From Paraburkholderia tropica (GTDB lineage Bacteria > Pseudomonadota > Gammaproteobacteria > Burkholderiales > Burkholderiaceae): a DNA stretch of 64,000 nt. A program made the position numbers and the translations under genes. The DNA lies in the NCBI RefSeq assembly GCF_900109265.1, contig NZ_FNZM01000012.1:62001-126000 (forward strand), given 5' to 3'. Positions 8,170 to 16,990 of this stretch are shown here, piece after piece. Below the pieces are notes generated by a model. It searched no databases and had not been told where the DNA came from. It saw only the letters and a list, made by a program, of their open reading frames with translations. Each line of letters opens with the position of its first letter. Position 1 is the first letter of the stretch.

Positions 8170-8883
8170 ATGACGCAGTTCTCAGGCAAATCGGTTCTGG
8201 TCGTCGGCGGCAGCCGCGGCATCGGCAAGGCCATCGTCAAGCTCTTCGCCGAAGGCGGCGCGCAGGTGCGCTTCACCTACGCCGGTTCGCGCGAAGCCGC
8301 CGAATCGCTGGCGAAGGAAACCGGCGCGAGCGCCGTCCATGCCGACGCGGCCGACCGCGACGCGCTGATCGCCGCCGTGAAGGCAGCGGGACCGCTCGAC
8401 GTCTTCGTGTACAACGCCGGGCTGCTCGTGGTGGGCGATCCGCTGACGATCGACGCCGACGCCGTCGATCGCATGCTCGACGTGAATGTGCGCGGCGCGT
8501 ATCACGCTAGCGTCGAAGCGGCCCGCTTGATGCACGACGGCGGCCGCATCGTCGCGATCGGCTCGGTCAACGGCGACCGCATCCCGTTCGAGGGACTCAC
8601 GGCCTACGGCATGACCAAGTCGGCGCTGCAAGGCATGGCGCGCGGACTCGCACGCGATTTCGGCGCGCGCGGCATCACCGTGAACGTGGTCCAGCCGGGC
8701 CCGACCGACACCGACATGAACCCCGCCGAAGGCCCGATGGCGAGCATGATGCACAGCGTCATGGCGCTCAAGCGTCACGGCACGGCCGAGGACGTGGCGA
8801 GCCTCGTCGGCTATCTCGCGGGTCCGCATGCGAGCGGCATCACCGGCGCGCTGCATACGATCGACGGCGGCTTCGGCGCCTGA
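8170..8883 (+). CDS. bdcA: SDR oxidoreductase BdcA, cyclic-di-GMP-binding biofilm dispersal protein
   Basis: 237-residue short-chain dehydrogenase. The cofactor motif is GGSRGIG (residues 14-20), followed by YNAG and the catalytic S-(GSVNGDR) and YGMTK (YxxxK). From memory it aligns end to end with E. coli BdcA (YjgI), including VRFTYAGS, SVEAARLM, MARGLARDFGARGITVNVVQPGPTDTDMNPA and the C-terminal HTIDGGFGA. In E. coli BdcA lowers free cyclic-di-GMP and promotes biofilm dispersal. The divergent bdcR gene with shared operators has the same arrangement as in E. coli. AAGGAGG at 8154-8160 precedes the ATG. Confidence 0.9.
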   Translation: MTQFSGKSVLVVGGSRGIGKAIVKLFAEGGAQVRFTYAGSREAAESLAKETGASAVHADAADRDALIAAVKAAGPLDVFVYNAGLLVVGDPLTIDADAVDRMLDVNVRGAYHASVEAARLMHDGGRIVAIGSVNGDRIPFEGLTAYGMTKSALQGMARGLARDFGARGITVNVVQPGPTDTDMNPAEGPMASMMHSVMALKRHGTAEDVASLVGYLAGPHASGITGALHTIDGGFGA

Positions 8884-8973
8884 GTGCGGCTGTGCCTGAA
8901 CGGCGCGCGTCATCGGCGCGCCGCCGCGAAAGCGCACTATGATGGCCGGATCGTTTCCCCAGGAGCGTCCGGC

Positions 8974-10110
8974 TTGAACACTTTCAAACCGCTTGTGTGG
9001 CTGGCGCTGGCCGCGCTGCCGCTCGCCTGCACGACACAGCAGCACGCGACGACGCCCGCCACTTCCAGCGAGTCGGCCAACGACACCACCTGTATCGCCA
9101 CGAACGCGCCGCGTTTTCCTGCCGCGCAATGGCGTCACGCCGATCCCGCCAGCCTCGGCTGGTCTCCCGCCCGCCTCGCCGACGCCGATGCCTACGCGCG
9201 TCGCGTCGGCGCCACTTCGCTGATGATCGTCCAGCACGGCGCGGTCGTGGACGAATGGGGCGACACGCAGGCGAAAACGCCGCTCTACTCGGTGCGCAAG
9301 AGCTTGCTGAGCGCGCTGATCGGCATCGCCGTCGCGCAGCACCAGATAGATCTCGACGCCACGCTCGCGCAACTCGGCATCGACGACAACGCGCCCGCGC
9401 TCACGCCCACGGAACGCCAGGCCACCGTGCGCGAACTGCTCGAAGCGCGTTCGGGCGTTTATCACGCCACCACGTACGAAACGCCGTGGATGCAACGCAT
9501 CAAGCCGCCGCGCGGCAGCCACGCGCCCGGCGCGTTCTGGTGCTACAACAACTGGGATTTCAATGCGCTGGGCGGGATTTACCGGCAGCAATCGGGCCAC
9601 GATATTTTCACGGCCTTCGCGGATGAAATCGCCCGCCCGATCGGCATGCAGGACTATGCGCCGTCCGATGGCCGATACGCGTCCGGCGAACCGGACACGC
9701 GCTATCCCGCCTACCCGATCGACATGAGCACACGCGACCTCGCGCGCTTCGCCTGGCTCTATCTCAACGACGGACGCTGGAACGGCCGGCAGATCGTCCC
9801 CGCCGCCTGGGTCGAGGCATCGACGCGGCCCGGCTCGAACACGCCGTGGGGTGGCTACGGCTATATGTGGTGGACGAGCACGCCCGCCGATGCCGTCGAT
9901 ACCGCCGGAAACACCGCCAGCGCCCCGCAGATCGCGAGCTATTGGGCCGACGGCCATCTCGGCCAGTACGCGATCGTGGTGCCGTCGCTCGATCTCGTGG
10001 TGGTGAGCCGCGTCGATCCGAAACAGACGTCGAAACACGTGAGCGAACCGGCGCGCGCGCATCTGATGACGCTGATCGAAGCCGCCGCGCCCTCGAAAAC
10101 GGTGCCGTGA
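8974..10110 (+). CDS. Serine hydrolase, beta-lactamase/class C family lipoprotein
   Basis: 378-residue secreted lipoprotein. The start is the TTG at 8974, preceded by AGGAG at 8961-8965; it gives a clean type II signal peptide, NTFKPLVWLALAALPLAC. The penicillin-binding fold motifs are SVRK near residue 105 (SxxK nucleophile region) and YNN near 191 (YxN), with a C-terminal WADGHLGQY region. The family includes esterases, D-aminopeptidases and 6-aminohexanoate hydrolases as well as AmpC enzymes; true beta-lactamase activity is not implied. An upstream frame from 8884 would extend the protein but lacks a ribosome site and hides the signal peptide. Confidence 0.82.
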   Translation: MNTFKPLVWLALAALPLACTTQQHATTPATSSESANDTTCIATNAPRFPAAQWRHADPASLGWSPARLADADAYARRVGATSLMIVQHGAVVDEWGDTQAKTPLYSVRKSLLSALIGIAVAQHQIDLDATLAQLGIDDNAPALTPTERQATVRELLEARSGVYHATTYETPWMQRIKPPRGSHAPGAFWCYNNWDFNALGGIYRQQSGHDIFTAFADEIARPIGMQDYAPSDGRYASGEPDTRYPAYPIDMSTRDLARFAWLYLNDGRWNGRQIVPAAWVEASTRPGSNTPWGGYGYMWWTSTPADAVDTAGNTASAPQIASYWADGHLGQYAIVVPSLDLVVVSRVDPKQTSKHVSEPARAHLMTLIEAAAPSKTVP

Positions 10111-10289
10111 ACGCGAGCTTTTCACTCGCCGTGTTCACGTCATAACCGCGAATACCTCTTGTTTTGCCGGCGTTTCGATGCCAGTGAGACGTGCGCTCAA
10201 TGCGAGTATCGAATGCGAGCATTTGCTTATATTCTGAACTCCTCGGGCGAACACGGCATGGGGCCGTCGCCACCGCAAAGAGACCCGCA

Positions 10290-10697
10290 ATGACCGACGT
10301 CACGCACATCATGAAGCTCAACCATCTGAGCTTCCCTTCTTCCGATACCGCCGCCACCGCGCGCTTCTTCGAACGCTATCTGGGCTTCACGATCGCCGGA
10401 TCGTGGGAGCAGTCGTACATTCTTAAACGCCCCGGTTATGACGTGGTGATCGACCACTCGAGCAGCGAAACGCCGGTTTGGCCGGGGAATTTTCATGTCG
10501 GCTTCGAGCTGCCCAACGTCGAAGACCTGCAACAGCTTTATGCCCGATTCAAGGCCGAAGGCGTGCAGATGGAAACCGAGGTGTTCAATAACGGGCGCGG
10601 CTCGCGCTTCTTTTGCCGCGCGCCGGGCGGCGTGATGTTCGAATTGAATACGCGTAAAGATGCAGCGCCGGAGTATCAGGGGACGTTTGATAATTGA
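10290..10697 (+). CDS. VOC (glyoxalase/bleomycin resistance fold) protein
   Basis: 135-residue single-module VOC protein: MKLNHLSFPSSDTAATARFFERYLGF at the start, then HVGFELPNVEDLQQLYARFKAEG and a closing SRFFCRAPGGVMFELNTR. The metal ligands expected are His near residue 11 (LNHLSF), His of NFHVGF and Glu of MFELN. The start is the ATG at 10290 after AAAGAG; an ATG at 10311 is also possible. Substrate unknown. It appears monocistronic. Confidence 0.8.
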   Translation: MTDVTHIMKLNHLSFPSSDTAATARFFERYLGFTIAGSWEQSYILKRPGYDVVIDHSSSETPVWPGNFHVGFELPNVEDLQQLYARFKAEGVQMETEVFNNGRGSRFFCRAPGGVMFELNTRKDAAPEYQGTFDN

Positions 10698-10774
10698 GTA
10701 TTCATGCCTGCGCGATAGCGGATCGATTGACAATTAATCAGCTATACATATCGTTATCGCAAAGCCAGAATAAA

Positions 10775-10809
10775 AAACGGCGGCAAGGTCGAGCACCGCG
10801 CCGCCGTTT
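10775..10809. terminator. Hairpin, likely bidirectional terminator after the VOC gene
   Basis: AAACGGCGGC (10775-10784) pairs with GCCGCCGTTT (10800-10809), and the loop holds a small GGT/ACC stem. The A-run before it and T-run after it allow termination on either strand. Confidence 0.7.
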
Positions 10810-10885
10810 CCTGTGTGCCCGAACGCGCTAAAGGCCGCGTCCCGTGCTAGCGTATTGCATCGGCGCTATCGCCTGCCACGTACCA

Positions 10886-10916
10886 AACGCACGAACGCAC
10901 TAACGCACGAACGCAC
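10886..10916. repeat. Two 15-bp direct repeats
   Basis: AACGCACGAACGCAC occurs at 10886-10900 and 10902-10916, 19 bp before the AraC start. Each copy itself contains the smaller ACGCACGA/ACGCAC motif. It may be simple slippage or a regulator site. Confidence 0.55.
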
Positions 10917-10934
10917 GCAAGACGCACGTCCCCC

Positions 10935-11777
10935 ATGCCTCAAGCCACCCCACCCACCCTCGACGACGCCCCCGGCCACACCCGCTCGCTCGCGCGCCAT
11001 TATCCGCGTGGCCTGCAGATCGAGCCGCATTCGCACACGTGGGCGCAGGTGCTGTATGCCGTCTCCGGCGTGATGTGGGTCGAAGCGGGCCGCGAAGCGC
11101 TGGTGGTGCCGCCGCAGCGCGCGGTCTGGTTGCCCCCCGGCACGCCGCACGCGATCCATATGATGAGCGCGGTCGAGATGCGCAATCTGTATCTGCACGA
11201 GCACGACATCCCGCATCTGAGCACGCGCTGCGAGGTGTTCGAAGTCGACGGCCTGCTGCGCGAACTGATCAAGAATCTCGCCGAACGCGAGCACGATCGC
11301 GACGACGCCTGGCGTGCCGCCGCGTCGCGTCTCGCGGGAATGGAACTGGCCCACGCGCGCCGCTCGACGCTGCGCATTCCCTTGCCCGATAGCTCGGGCA
11401 GCGCCGATCGCCGCCTCGCGATGCTGTGCCGCGCGGTGATCGACAATCCATCGAACGAGATCCCGTTCGAGCAACATGCGGCGTCGGTGGGCGCGAGCGT
11501 GCGCACGCTCGCGCGCCTCTTCACGCGCGAGCTGGGCGTGGGTTTCGCGCAATGGCGGCGGCAGGTGCAACTCGCCATCGCGGTGTCGCGGCTCGCGGAA
11601 GGCCAGTCGGTGAGCGCCGTAGCGCGCCTGCTCGGCTTTTTGCCCAGCAGTTTCAGCGACATGTTCCGCCGCGAGCTGGGCGTCCCGCCGAGCGAGTATC
11701 GGCCGGAGGACACGCTGGCGCTCGGAGCGTCGGCCTCCGCGTCCGTCGACTCGAAAACACCGGCCGACGAACGCTAG
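10935..11777 (+). CDS. AraC family regulator with N-terminal cupin domain
   Basis: 280-residue regulator. The N-terminal cupin-like sensor (about residues 15-110) contains EPHSHTWAQVLYAVSGVMWV and PPGTPHAIHM. The C-terminal AraC DNA-binding domain (about 165-260) has two HTHs: EQHAASVGASVRTLARLFTRELG and VSAVARLLGFLPSSFSDMFRRELGVPPSEYR. The architecture matches the NimR/YdhB-like group, which often control an adjacent exporter or enzyme. The amidase and MFS genes downstream on the opposite strand are candidate targets, but no operator was identified. Confidence 0.83.
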   Translation: MPQATPPTLDDAPGHTRSLARHYPRGLQIEPHSHTWAQVLYAVSGVMWVEAGREALVVPPQRAVWLPPGTPHAIHMMSAVEMRNLYLHEHDIPHLSTRCEVFEVDGLLRELIKNLAEREHDRDDAWRAAASRLAGMELAHARRSTLRIPLPDSSGSADRRLAMLCRAVIDNPSNEIPFEQHAASVGASVRTLARLFTRELGVGFAQWRRQVQLAIAVSRLAEGQSVSAVARLLGFLPSSFSDMFRRELGVPPSEYRPEDTLALGASASASVDSKTPADER

Positions 11778-11816
11778 CGACGCTCACTGCCTATACCACG
11801 CGCCTATACCACGCGC

Positions 11817-13217
11817 TTACGCCGCAGGATCAATCGGCGAAGGCGGCGCGCCGCGCGCCTCGATGGCCTTGCCCGCCAGCAGGCACAGGTCCTCGCGATA
11901 ATGCCCGGCGACGATTTGCACGCCCACCGGCACGTCGTTCACCATCCCCGTCGACACGACCAGCCCCGGCAAGCCCACCGCCGGCAACGCGCGCAGCGTC
12001 AATTGCGCATCCCACACGCGCTAGAATCCCTCCGGCCCTTGCAGATCGAGCCCGTCCGCGAACGGCAGCTCGCCCGACACCGGCAGCAGCAGCACCGGAT
12101 GCCCGGCGAAGAACAATCGCCACTGGCGCGCGAGCGTGGTGCGGCGCACCAGCGACTTGCTGACCACGTCCTCTGGCATCGCCGCGACCTTCGCGCGCAC
12201 GCCCTCCACCACGGCGCGCGCGCCGGGATCGCCATCGCGCAGCACCGCATCGACCAGCGCCGGATAGCCGTCGCCGAGCCACAGGCGCTCCTGCACTTCG
12301 GCGGCATCGCGCATCGACGGTGTGTCGTCGATCTGCTCGACGGTCCAGCCCGCATCCGCGAGACGGCGTCCGGCGTCGAGCAGCGCGTCTTCCACTTCCT
12401 TCGCGATCGTCATGCCGCCGGGGCGCAGACAGATCGTCGCGCGCAGCGGCGCGTCCGGTCCCTTGAACGGCGCGGGCACCCACCACGGATCGCGCATGTC
12501 GGGCTGCGCCAGCGCCGTGAACGCGAGGCTCACGTCGTCGATGCTGCGCGCCATCGGTCCCGCGCCCGACATCAGTTGCGCGCCGATCGGCCGTTCCGGC
12601 GACGAGGCGTTGAACGCCGGAATGCGTCCGAGGCTCGGCCGCAGCCCGTGCACGCCGCACGCGTAGGCCGGATAGCGCACCGAGCCGCCGATGTCGGTGC
12701 CCAGCGCGATCTGGCCGATGCCCGCCGTGACCGCCGCCGCCGCGCCGCCGCTCGATCCGCCCGGCGTGAGCGACGCGTTGCGCGGATTGCGCGTCGCGCC
12801 GTGCACCTGATTGCTCGTGAACCAGCGCAGCGCGAAGGTCGGCGAATTGGTGCGGCCGAGCAGCACCGCGCCCGCGCGCACGAGGTTGTCGACGGCCGGG
12901 CTGTTGGCCGGCGCGATCAGGTCTTTTTGCAGCACCGTGCCGTTGGTGGTGGCGAAGCCCGCCTGATCGACGTTGATCTTGGTGGTGACCGGCACGCCCG
13001 CGAGCGGGCCCGGATCTTCGCCGCGCGCAATGGCCGCGTCTACGCGGTCGGCCTGCTCGTAGACCCGCGCCGGGTCGTGCGCGACCACCGCGTTGATGCG
13101 CGGGTTGACGGCGTCGAGCCGCGCGAGCGCATCGGTCGCGGCCTCGCGGGCCGACACTTCGCGGGTTCGAATGCGCCGCGCCAGTTCCGTTGCCGATAGT
13201 CGCCAAAGTTCAGTCAC
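11817..13217 (-). pseudogene. Amidase (amidase signature family) interrupted by an in-frame TAG
   Basis: The frame runs from a GTG at 13217, with GGAGG upstream, through the amidase signature region (GSSGGAAAAVTAGIG, GTDIGGSVR, catalytic Lys in VTTKINVDQAG). It reaches a TAG at 12021-12023 after PEGF. Without any change of frame it then continues RVWDAQLTLRALPAVGLPGL to a natural stop at 11817. The last 65 codons carry typical amidase C-terminal sequence (GVQIVAGHYREDLCLLAGKAIE), so the intact gene was about 466 codons. The Ser-cisSer-Lys triad lies before the break, but loss of the C-terminal strand and helix probably destabilises the enzyme. Either a recent nonsense mutation or a base-call error. 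Confidence 0.8.
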
Positions 13218-13307
13218 GTTTCCTCCGGTTCTTCTGGGGTGATGGGATGTTGCGTCGGGTAGAAAATTCGCGATGTCGATGAGGGAAATCGCCCGGGTTC
13301 ATCACAG

Positions 13308-14471
13308 TCAAGCACTCGCCGAAAGCGATCCGCCGCGCCGCCGGTCGCGCAGGATCGCCAGCGCGAGCGCCGCGAGTCCGCAGCCCGCGATCAGCGCGAG
13401 CAGCGCGCCCTTGCCGCTGTGCACCAGCACCCAGCCGCCGAGCGACGGAAAGCCGAACGCGCCGATGAAATACGCCGCCACGAACCAGGTGAGCGCGGCG
13501 CGCCGGTGCGCGGCAGCGGCGTCGTCGATGGCCTGCACCTGCACGATCGGATAGGCAAGGCCGTAGCCCGTGCCGAGCAGCACCGCCGCCAGCGCCTGGA
13601 AACCCGCGTGGTACGGCACCGCGAACATCGCAGCGCTGCCGAGCACCATCATCGCGAGCAGCACCTTGGTCGCCGTGGCCGCGCGCATGCGCACGACGAG
13701 CCGCGCGAGCAGCCAGCGCGTGGCGATCACCGTGATCGTGTAGAGGCTGAAGAACGTGCTCGCCTTGGCCTGCGTGCCTTGCACGAGCGACATCTGGAAC
13801 GTCATCAGGCCGGAAAACACACAGCCGCCCAACGCGATGATGACGATCGGATACACGGCGCGCGTGCGCGCAATCGCGCCGATGCTGCGCAGCCAGCGCT
13901 CCTGTGCGGGCTGCACGCGCGCGAGGCGGCCGAAGATTTCGAGCGTGAGCGCGCCGATCAGGCACAACGCGCCGATCGCGTACAGCACGCCTTCGAGCGG
14001 CATGCGCCAGAAGCGCATCGCGAAGGCGGCGAGCGCCGGGCAGCCGCCCACGCCCGCCATCTGGAAGGTGGCGAAGCGCAGGAACCAGAGGCTGCGGTCG
14101 GCGTCGCTGGTGCGTTCGGCGAGCGCCATCGGCGCGGCGAGACAGAACGCGCCCCAGCCAAGGCCGACGAGAAAACCGGGCAGCGCGTCGATGCCGCTCG
14201 CATGCGCCATGAGCGCGAAGCCCACCACGCCCGCGCCCACGCAAAGCGCCGCGAGCGCGGCCATGCGCGCCGCGCCGACGTGCTGCGCAACCCAGCCGGT
14301 CAGCGAGACGCCCGCGAACGTGCCGAGCGCTGCGCCCGCGAGCGCCACGCCGGTGTCGAAGTCGGTGCCGCCGATCGCGCGCACGTGCATCGAGAACAGA
14401 AACGTCGCGCCATAGCCGCCTGAGGCAAGCAGCACGCCAATGAGCAGGATTGCGGCATGAATGGGGCGCAC
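13308..14471 (-). CDS. MFS transporter
   Basis: 387-residue membrane protein with about 12 hydrophobic helices in two halves. The first is HAAILLIGVLLASGGYGATFLFS, and the second half begins near ARTRAVYPIVIIALGGCVFSGLMTF. It resembles the small YcaD/YfcJ-like exporters of the major facilitator superfamily. The start is a GTG at 14471 (GTGCGCCCC). It lies 91 bp downstream of the broken amidase on the same strand and may once have formed a unit with it. Substrate unknown. Confidence 0.8.
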   Translation of the reverse strand: MRPIHAAILLIGVLLASGGYGATFLFSMHVRAIGGTDFDTGVALAGAALGTFAGVSLTGWVAQHVGAARMAALAALCVGAGVVGFALMAHASGIDALPGFLVGLGWGAFCLAAPMALAERTSDADRSLWFLRFATFQMAGVGGCPALAAFAMRFWRMPLEGVLYAIGALCLIGALTLEIFGRLARVQPAQERWLRSIGAIARTRAVYPIVIIALGGCVFSGLMTFQMSLVQGTQAKASTFFSLYTITVIATRWLLARLVVRMRAATATKVLLAMMVLGSAAMFAVPYHAGFQALAAVLLGTGYGLAYPIVQVQAIDDAAAAHRRAALTWFVAAYFIGAFGFPSLGGWVLVHSGKGALLALIAGCGLAALALAILRDRRRGGSLSASA

Positions 14472-14623
14472 GGTCGGGTTCCCGGTCGGTGGCGGTGATC
14501 GGCCAGTGAATGAGGCGGATATGAGGCGGATGGTCGGCAGCGTATCAGGGCTGCGCGCGGGCCGGCCGCGCGCGTGTCGGGTGCAAGGCGATGCACGGGC
14601 GATGCGTGTGCATTACGTGCGCA

Positions 14624-15001
14624 TTACGAGTGCGCGTAGATGGGGCCGAGGCCGGGGACGTCCGCGTCGGGGCCGTTCACCGGCGCATTCAGTTGCACGC
14701 GCGGTGCGCGACTGCCCGCCGCCGATGCGCCCTGCGTCACGCCGCCATACGACGATGCCGACGACGCTGAAGCTGAAGCCGTCTCGCCGTTCGCCGCGCT
14801 CACGCGCGCCAATGCGGCTTGCAGGTTCGCCGGGTATTGGGTGTTGTCGCTGGCCGGGTTGTAGCCGGCTTGCTGAAGCTGCACGAGTTCGGCCTTGACC
14901 TCGGCGCGGGTGACCGGCGCGTTCTGGACGCCGGACTGCGCGAACGAGAGCGCGGGCACGGCAACGAGAGCGGCGACGACGAGCGATTGAACGAGCTTCA
15001 T
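14624..15001 (-). CDS. DUF4148 domain-containing secreted protein
   Basis: 125-residue protein with a Sec signal peptide (MKLVQSLVVAALVAVPALSFAQ). The DUF4148 core follows: TRAEVKAELVQLQQAGYNPASDNTQYPANLQAALARV. A low-complexity Ser/Ala/Gly stretch and a C-terminal tail complete it. This family is abundant in Burkholderiaceae and its function is unknown. AGGAG precedes the ATG at 15001. Confidence 0.88.
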   Translation of the reverse strand: MKLVQSLVVAALVAVPALSFAQSGVQNAPVTRAEVKAELVQLQQAGYNPASDNTQYPANLQAALARVSAANGETASASASSASSYGGVTQGASAAGSRAPRVQLNAPVNGPDADVPGLGPIYAHS

Positions 15002-15643
15002 GGTGTTTCTCCTGGCATTGAGTAGGTGGGATGCAGTGGATGAGGGATCAACCGTGCACAGGAGTTATTTGAACGCCGCGATGTATCTGGCTTGTTTCCG
15101 CGCGCGTGCCAATTTGCAAGCGTGTATGTCGTATCTGCGTCCCGATACATTGCGATACATACCGCACGTTTAAAAGCCCCCCGCCGCGCTATGGATGAAG
15201 CGATAACGCTTCACTTGCCGTATCGCCACCTGCATCGAAAGCCGATTGCAAGCAAACGCCGTTCGCGTGCGTTACGCCGTGGCACGCCCGCTTGTCGATG
15301 CGTACGAACGCCGTCGCCCAGCTTGCGTTCGTAACGGCGCATGACGAAAACGAGCCCTTGTAACAAGGCAAAACCTTTCAAAAAACTAACGTTTCGAAAT
15401 TAGCGCGCGAGTTGGTTAGACTGCGAGTCTCGCCTTTCGCTGCGTGATGCGCAGCCACGGGCGGCCCACAACAAACACGAGAATGCGTATGCGAATCGAC
15501 GTCGAACGGCACGTTTCCGAAGCGGGAAAAACGCCGTGTCCCGCACATGGCCCCTGCAAGCGCGTCAACGCGCGTGCCGCACACGAAGACCATCGCGCTG
15601 ATTGCGGGATCGACAGCGACGCCGCATCGACCGGGAGACTGGC
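15002..15643. other. Long intergenic region upstream of the efflux operon
   Basis: About 640 bp with no supportable gene. It must carry the DUF4148 promoter (minus strand) and the mdtABC promoter (plus strand). Around 15124-15160 GTATC and GATAC elements form an imperfect inverted repeat and CGATACAT is repeated directly, possibly a regulator site. A regulator gene for the operon is not present here. Confidence 0.5.
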
Positions 15644-16972
15644 ATGAGCGATACGCCGAACCGCCCCACCGCCCCGCAAACGCCGCCTTCGCCGCCTTCG
15701 CAGCAGACTCCGCCGCCCGCGCGCAAACGTCGCGGCGTCTGGATTCTGGCGCTCGTCATCCTCGTGCTGATCGTGCTCGTGGTGCTGCACGTGCTGCACC
15801 GCAAGAAGCCCGAACGCGGCGCGGCGGCGCAGGTCGTCACGGTCGCGCCCGCCGCGCTCGGCGCAATGCCCGTCACGCTCAACGCGCTCGGCACGGTCAC
15901 GCCCGTGGCCACCGTCACGGTGCTGCCGCAGTTGAGCGGCTATCTCACGGAAGTCGGGTATCGCGAAGGTCAGGACGTGGTCAAAGGCCAGTTCCTCGCG
16001 CAGATCGACCCGCGCCAATACGAGATCAACAAGGAGCAGGCCCAGGCCACGCTCGCCAAGGATCAGGCCTCGCTCGCCCAGGCCCGCTCCGACCTCGCGC
16101 GCTACACGTTGCTCAACGAGAAGAAGTCGATCGCCGAGCAGACCTACGCCGACCAGAAGTTCCTCGTCGCGCAGGACGAAGCCGCCGTGAAGTCGGACCT
16201 CGCCACCATCAAGCAGTACGAGCTCGACCTGATCTATTGCCACATCACCGCGCCGGTGTCGGGCCGCGTCGGCCTGCGTCTCGTCGATCCGGGCAATTAC
16301 GTGACGGCGTCCAGCTCCACGGGCATCGCCGTCATCACGACGATGAAACCCACCACGGTGCAGTTCACGGTGCCGCAAAACGCGCTGTCCGACGTGCTGC
16401 AACGCACGAACGCGGGCGCGAAGCTGCCGGTCACCATCTATAGCGCCGACAACACCAAGGAACTCGCCACCGGCACGCTCTACGCGATCAGCAACCAGAT
16501 GGCCACGGCCACCGGCACGGTCACGTTGCGCGCGAGCGTCCCGAACGACGACGAGGCGCTGTTCCCGAACGAGTTCGTCAACGTGAAGCTGCTGGTCGAC
16601 ACGATGCAGAACGCCGTGCTCGTGCCCACGCCCGCGGTGCAGTCGGGCGCGCCCGGCGACTACGTGTATCTCGTCAACGACAACAACACCGTGTCGGTTC
16701 ACAAGGTCACGATCGGGCCGGGCGACGGCCAGCATACGGTGATCGTCTCGGGCCTGAGCGCGGGTCAGCGCGTGGTCACCGACGGTCTCGACCGCCTCAA
16801 CGACGGCGCGAAGATCCAGCCCGCGGGCGCGCGCCCGGCCAGTGCAGCAAGCGGCGCCAAAGCGGCGCGCATGGGCAACGCCTCGCACGCGCATGCGCAT
16901 GCCACGACCGCAGCGTCGGACGCCCCGGCCGCCAGCGCGGCCACGGCGGATTCCGCTTCGCAAGCGTCCTAA
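15644..16972 (+). CDS. mdtA: RND efflux periplasmic adaptor, MdtA/MuxA type
   Basis: 442-residue membrane-fusion protein. A proline-rich cytoplasmic tail is followed by one membrane anchor (GVWILALVILVLIVLVVLHV, about residues 31-50). Biotinyl-lipoyl, alpha-hairpin (EQAQATLAKDQASLAQARSDLARY) and beta-barrel segments follow, including LIYCHITAPVSGRVGLRLVDPGNYV. The C-terminal tail is Ala/Ser/His-rich. GGGAG at 15632-15636 supports the ATG at 15644 over an upstream in-frame start at 15602. It is the first of four co-directional genes and should link the two RND pumps to the outer-membrane channel. Confidence 0.9.
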   Translation: MSDTPNRPTAPQTPPSPPSQQTPPPARKRRGVWILALVILVLIVLVVLHVLHRKKPERGAAAQVVTVAPAALGAMPVTLNALGTVTPVATVTVLPQLSGYLTEVGYREGQDVVKGQFLAQIDPRQYEINKEQAQATLAKDQASLAQARSDLARYTLLNEKKSIAEQTYADQKFLVAQDEAAVKSDLATIKQYELDLIYCHITAPVSGRVGLRLVDPGNYVTASSSTGIAVITTMKPTTVQFTVPQNALSDVLQRTNAGAKLPVTIYSADNTKELATGTLYAISNQMATATGTVTLRASVPNDDEALFPNEFVNVKLLVDTMQNAVLVPTPAVQSGAPGDYVYLVNDNNTVSVHKVTIGPGDGQHTVIVSGLSAGQRVVTDGLDRLNDGAKIQPAGARPASAASGAKAARMGNASHAHAHATTAASDAPAASAATADSASQAS

Positions 16973-16990
16973 GCAACCCGTCCCGCCCCG

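Noticed and set aside
8974..10110. Calling the serine hydrolase an antibiotic-resistance beta-lactamase
   Set aside because: It has the broad class C/esterase fold but no features that single out beta-lactams; most such lipoproteins are not resistance enzymes.
8182..10125. Minus-strand frame of about 647 codons opposite bdcA and the serine hydrolase
   Set aside because: Shadow of two well-supported plus-strand genes, with Arg/His-rich sequence and no recognisable fold.
10886..10916. Possible CRISPR or iteron array from repeated AACGCACGAACGCAC
   Set aside because: Only two copies with a 1-bp gap; no unique spacers and no cas or replication genes.
12021..12023. TAG in the amidase read as a recoded amino acid
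   Set aside because: No pyrrolysine or other recoding machinery is expected in this group and no recoding signal was seen; a mutation or error is simpler.
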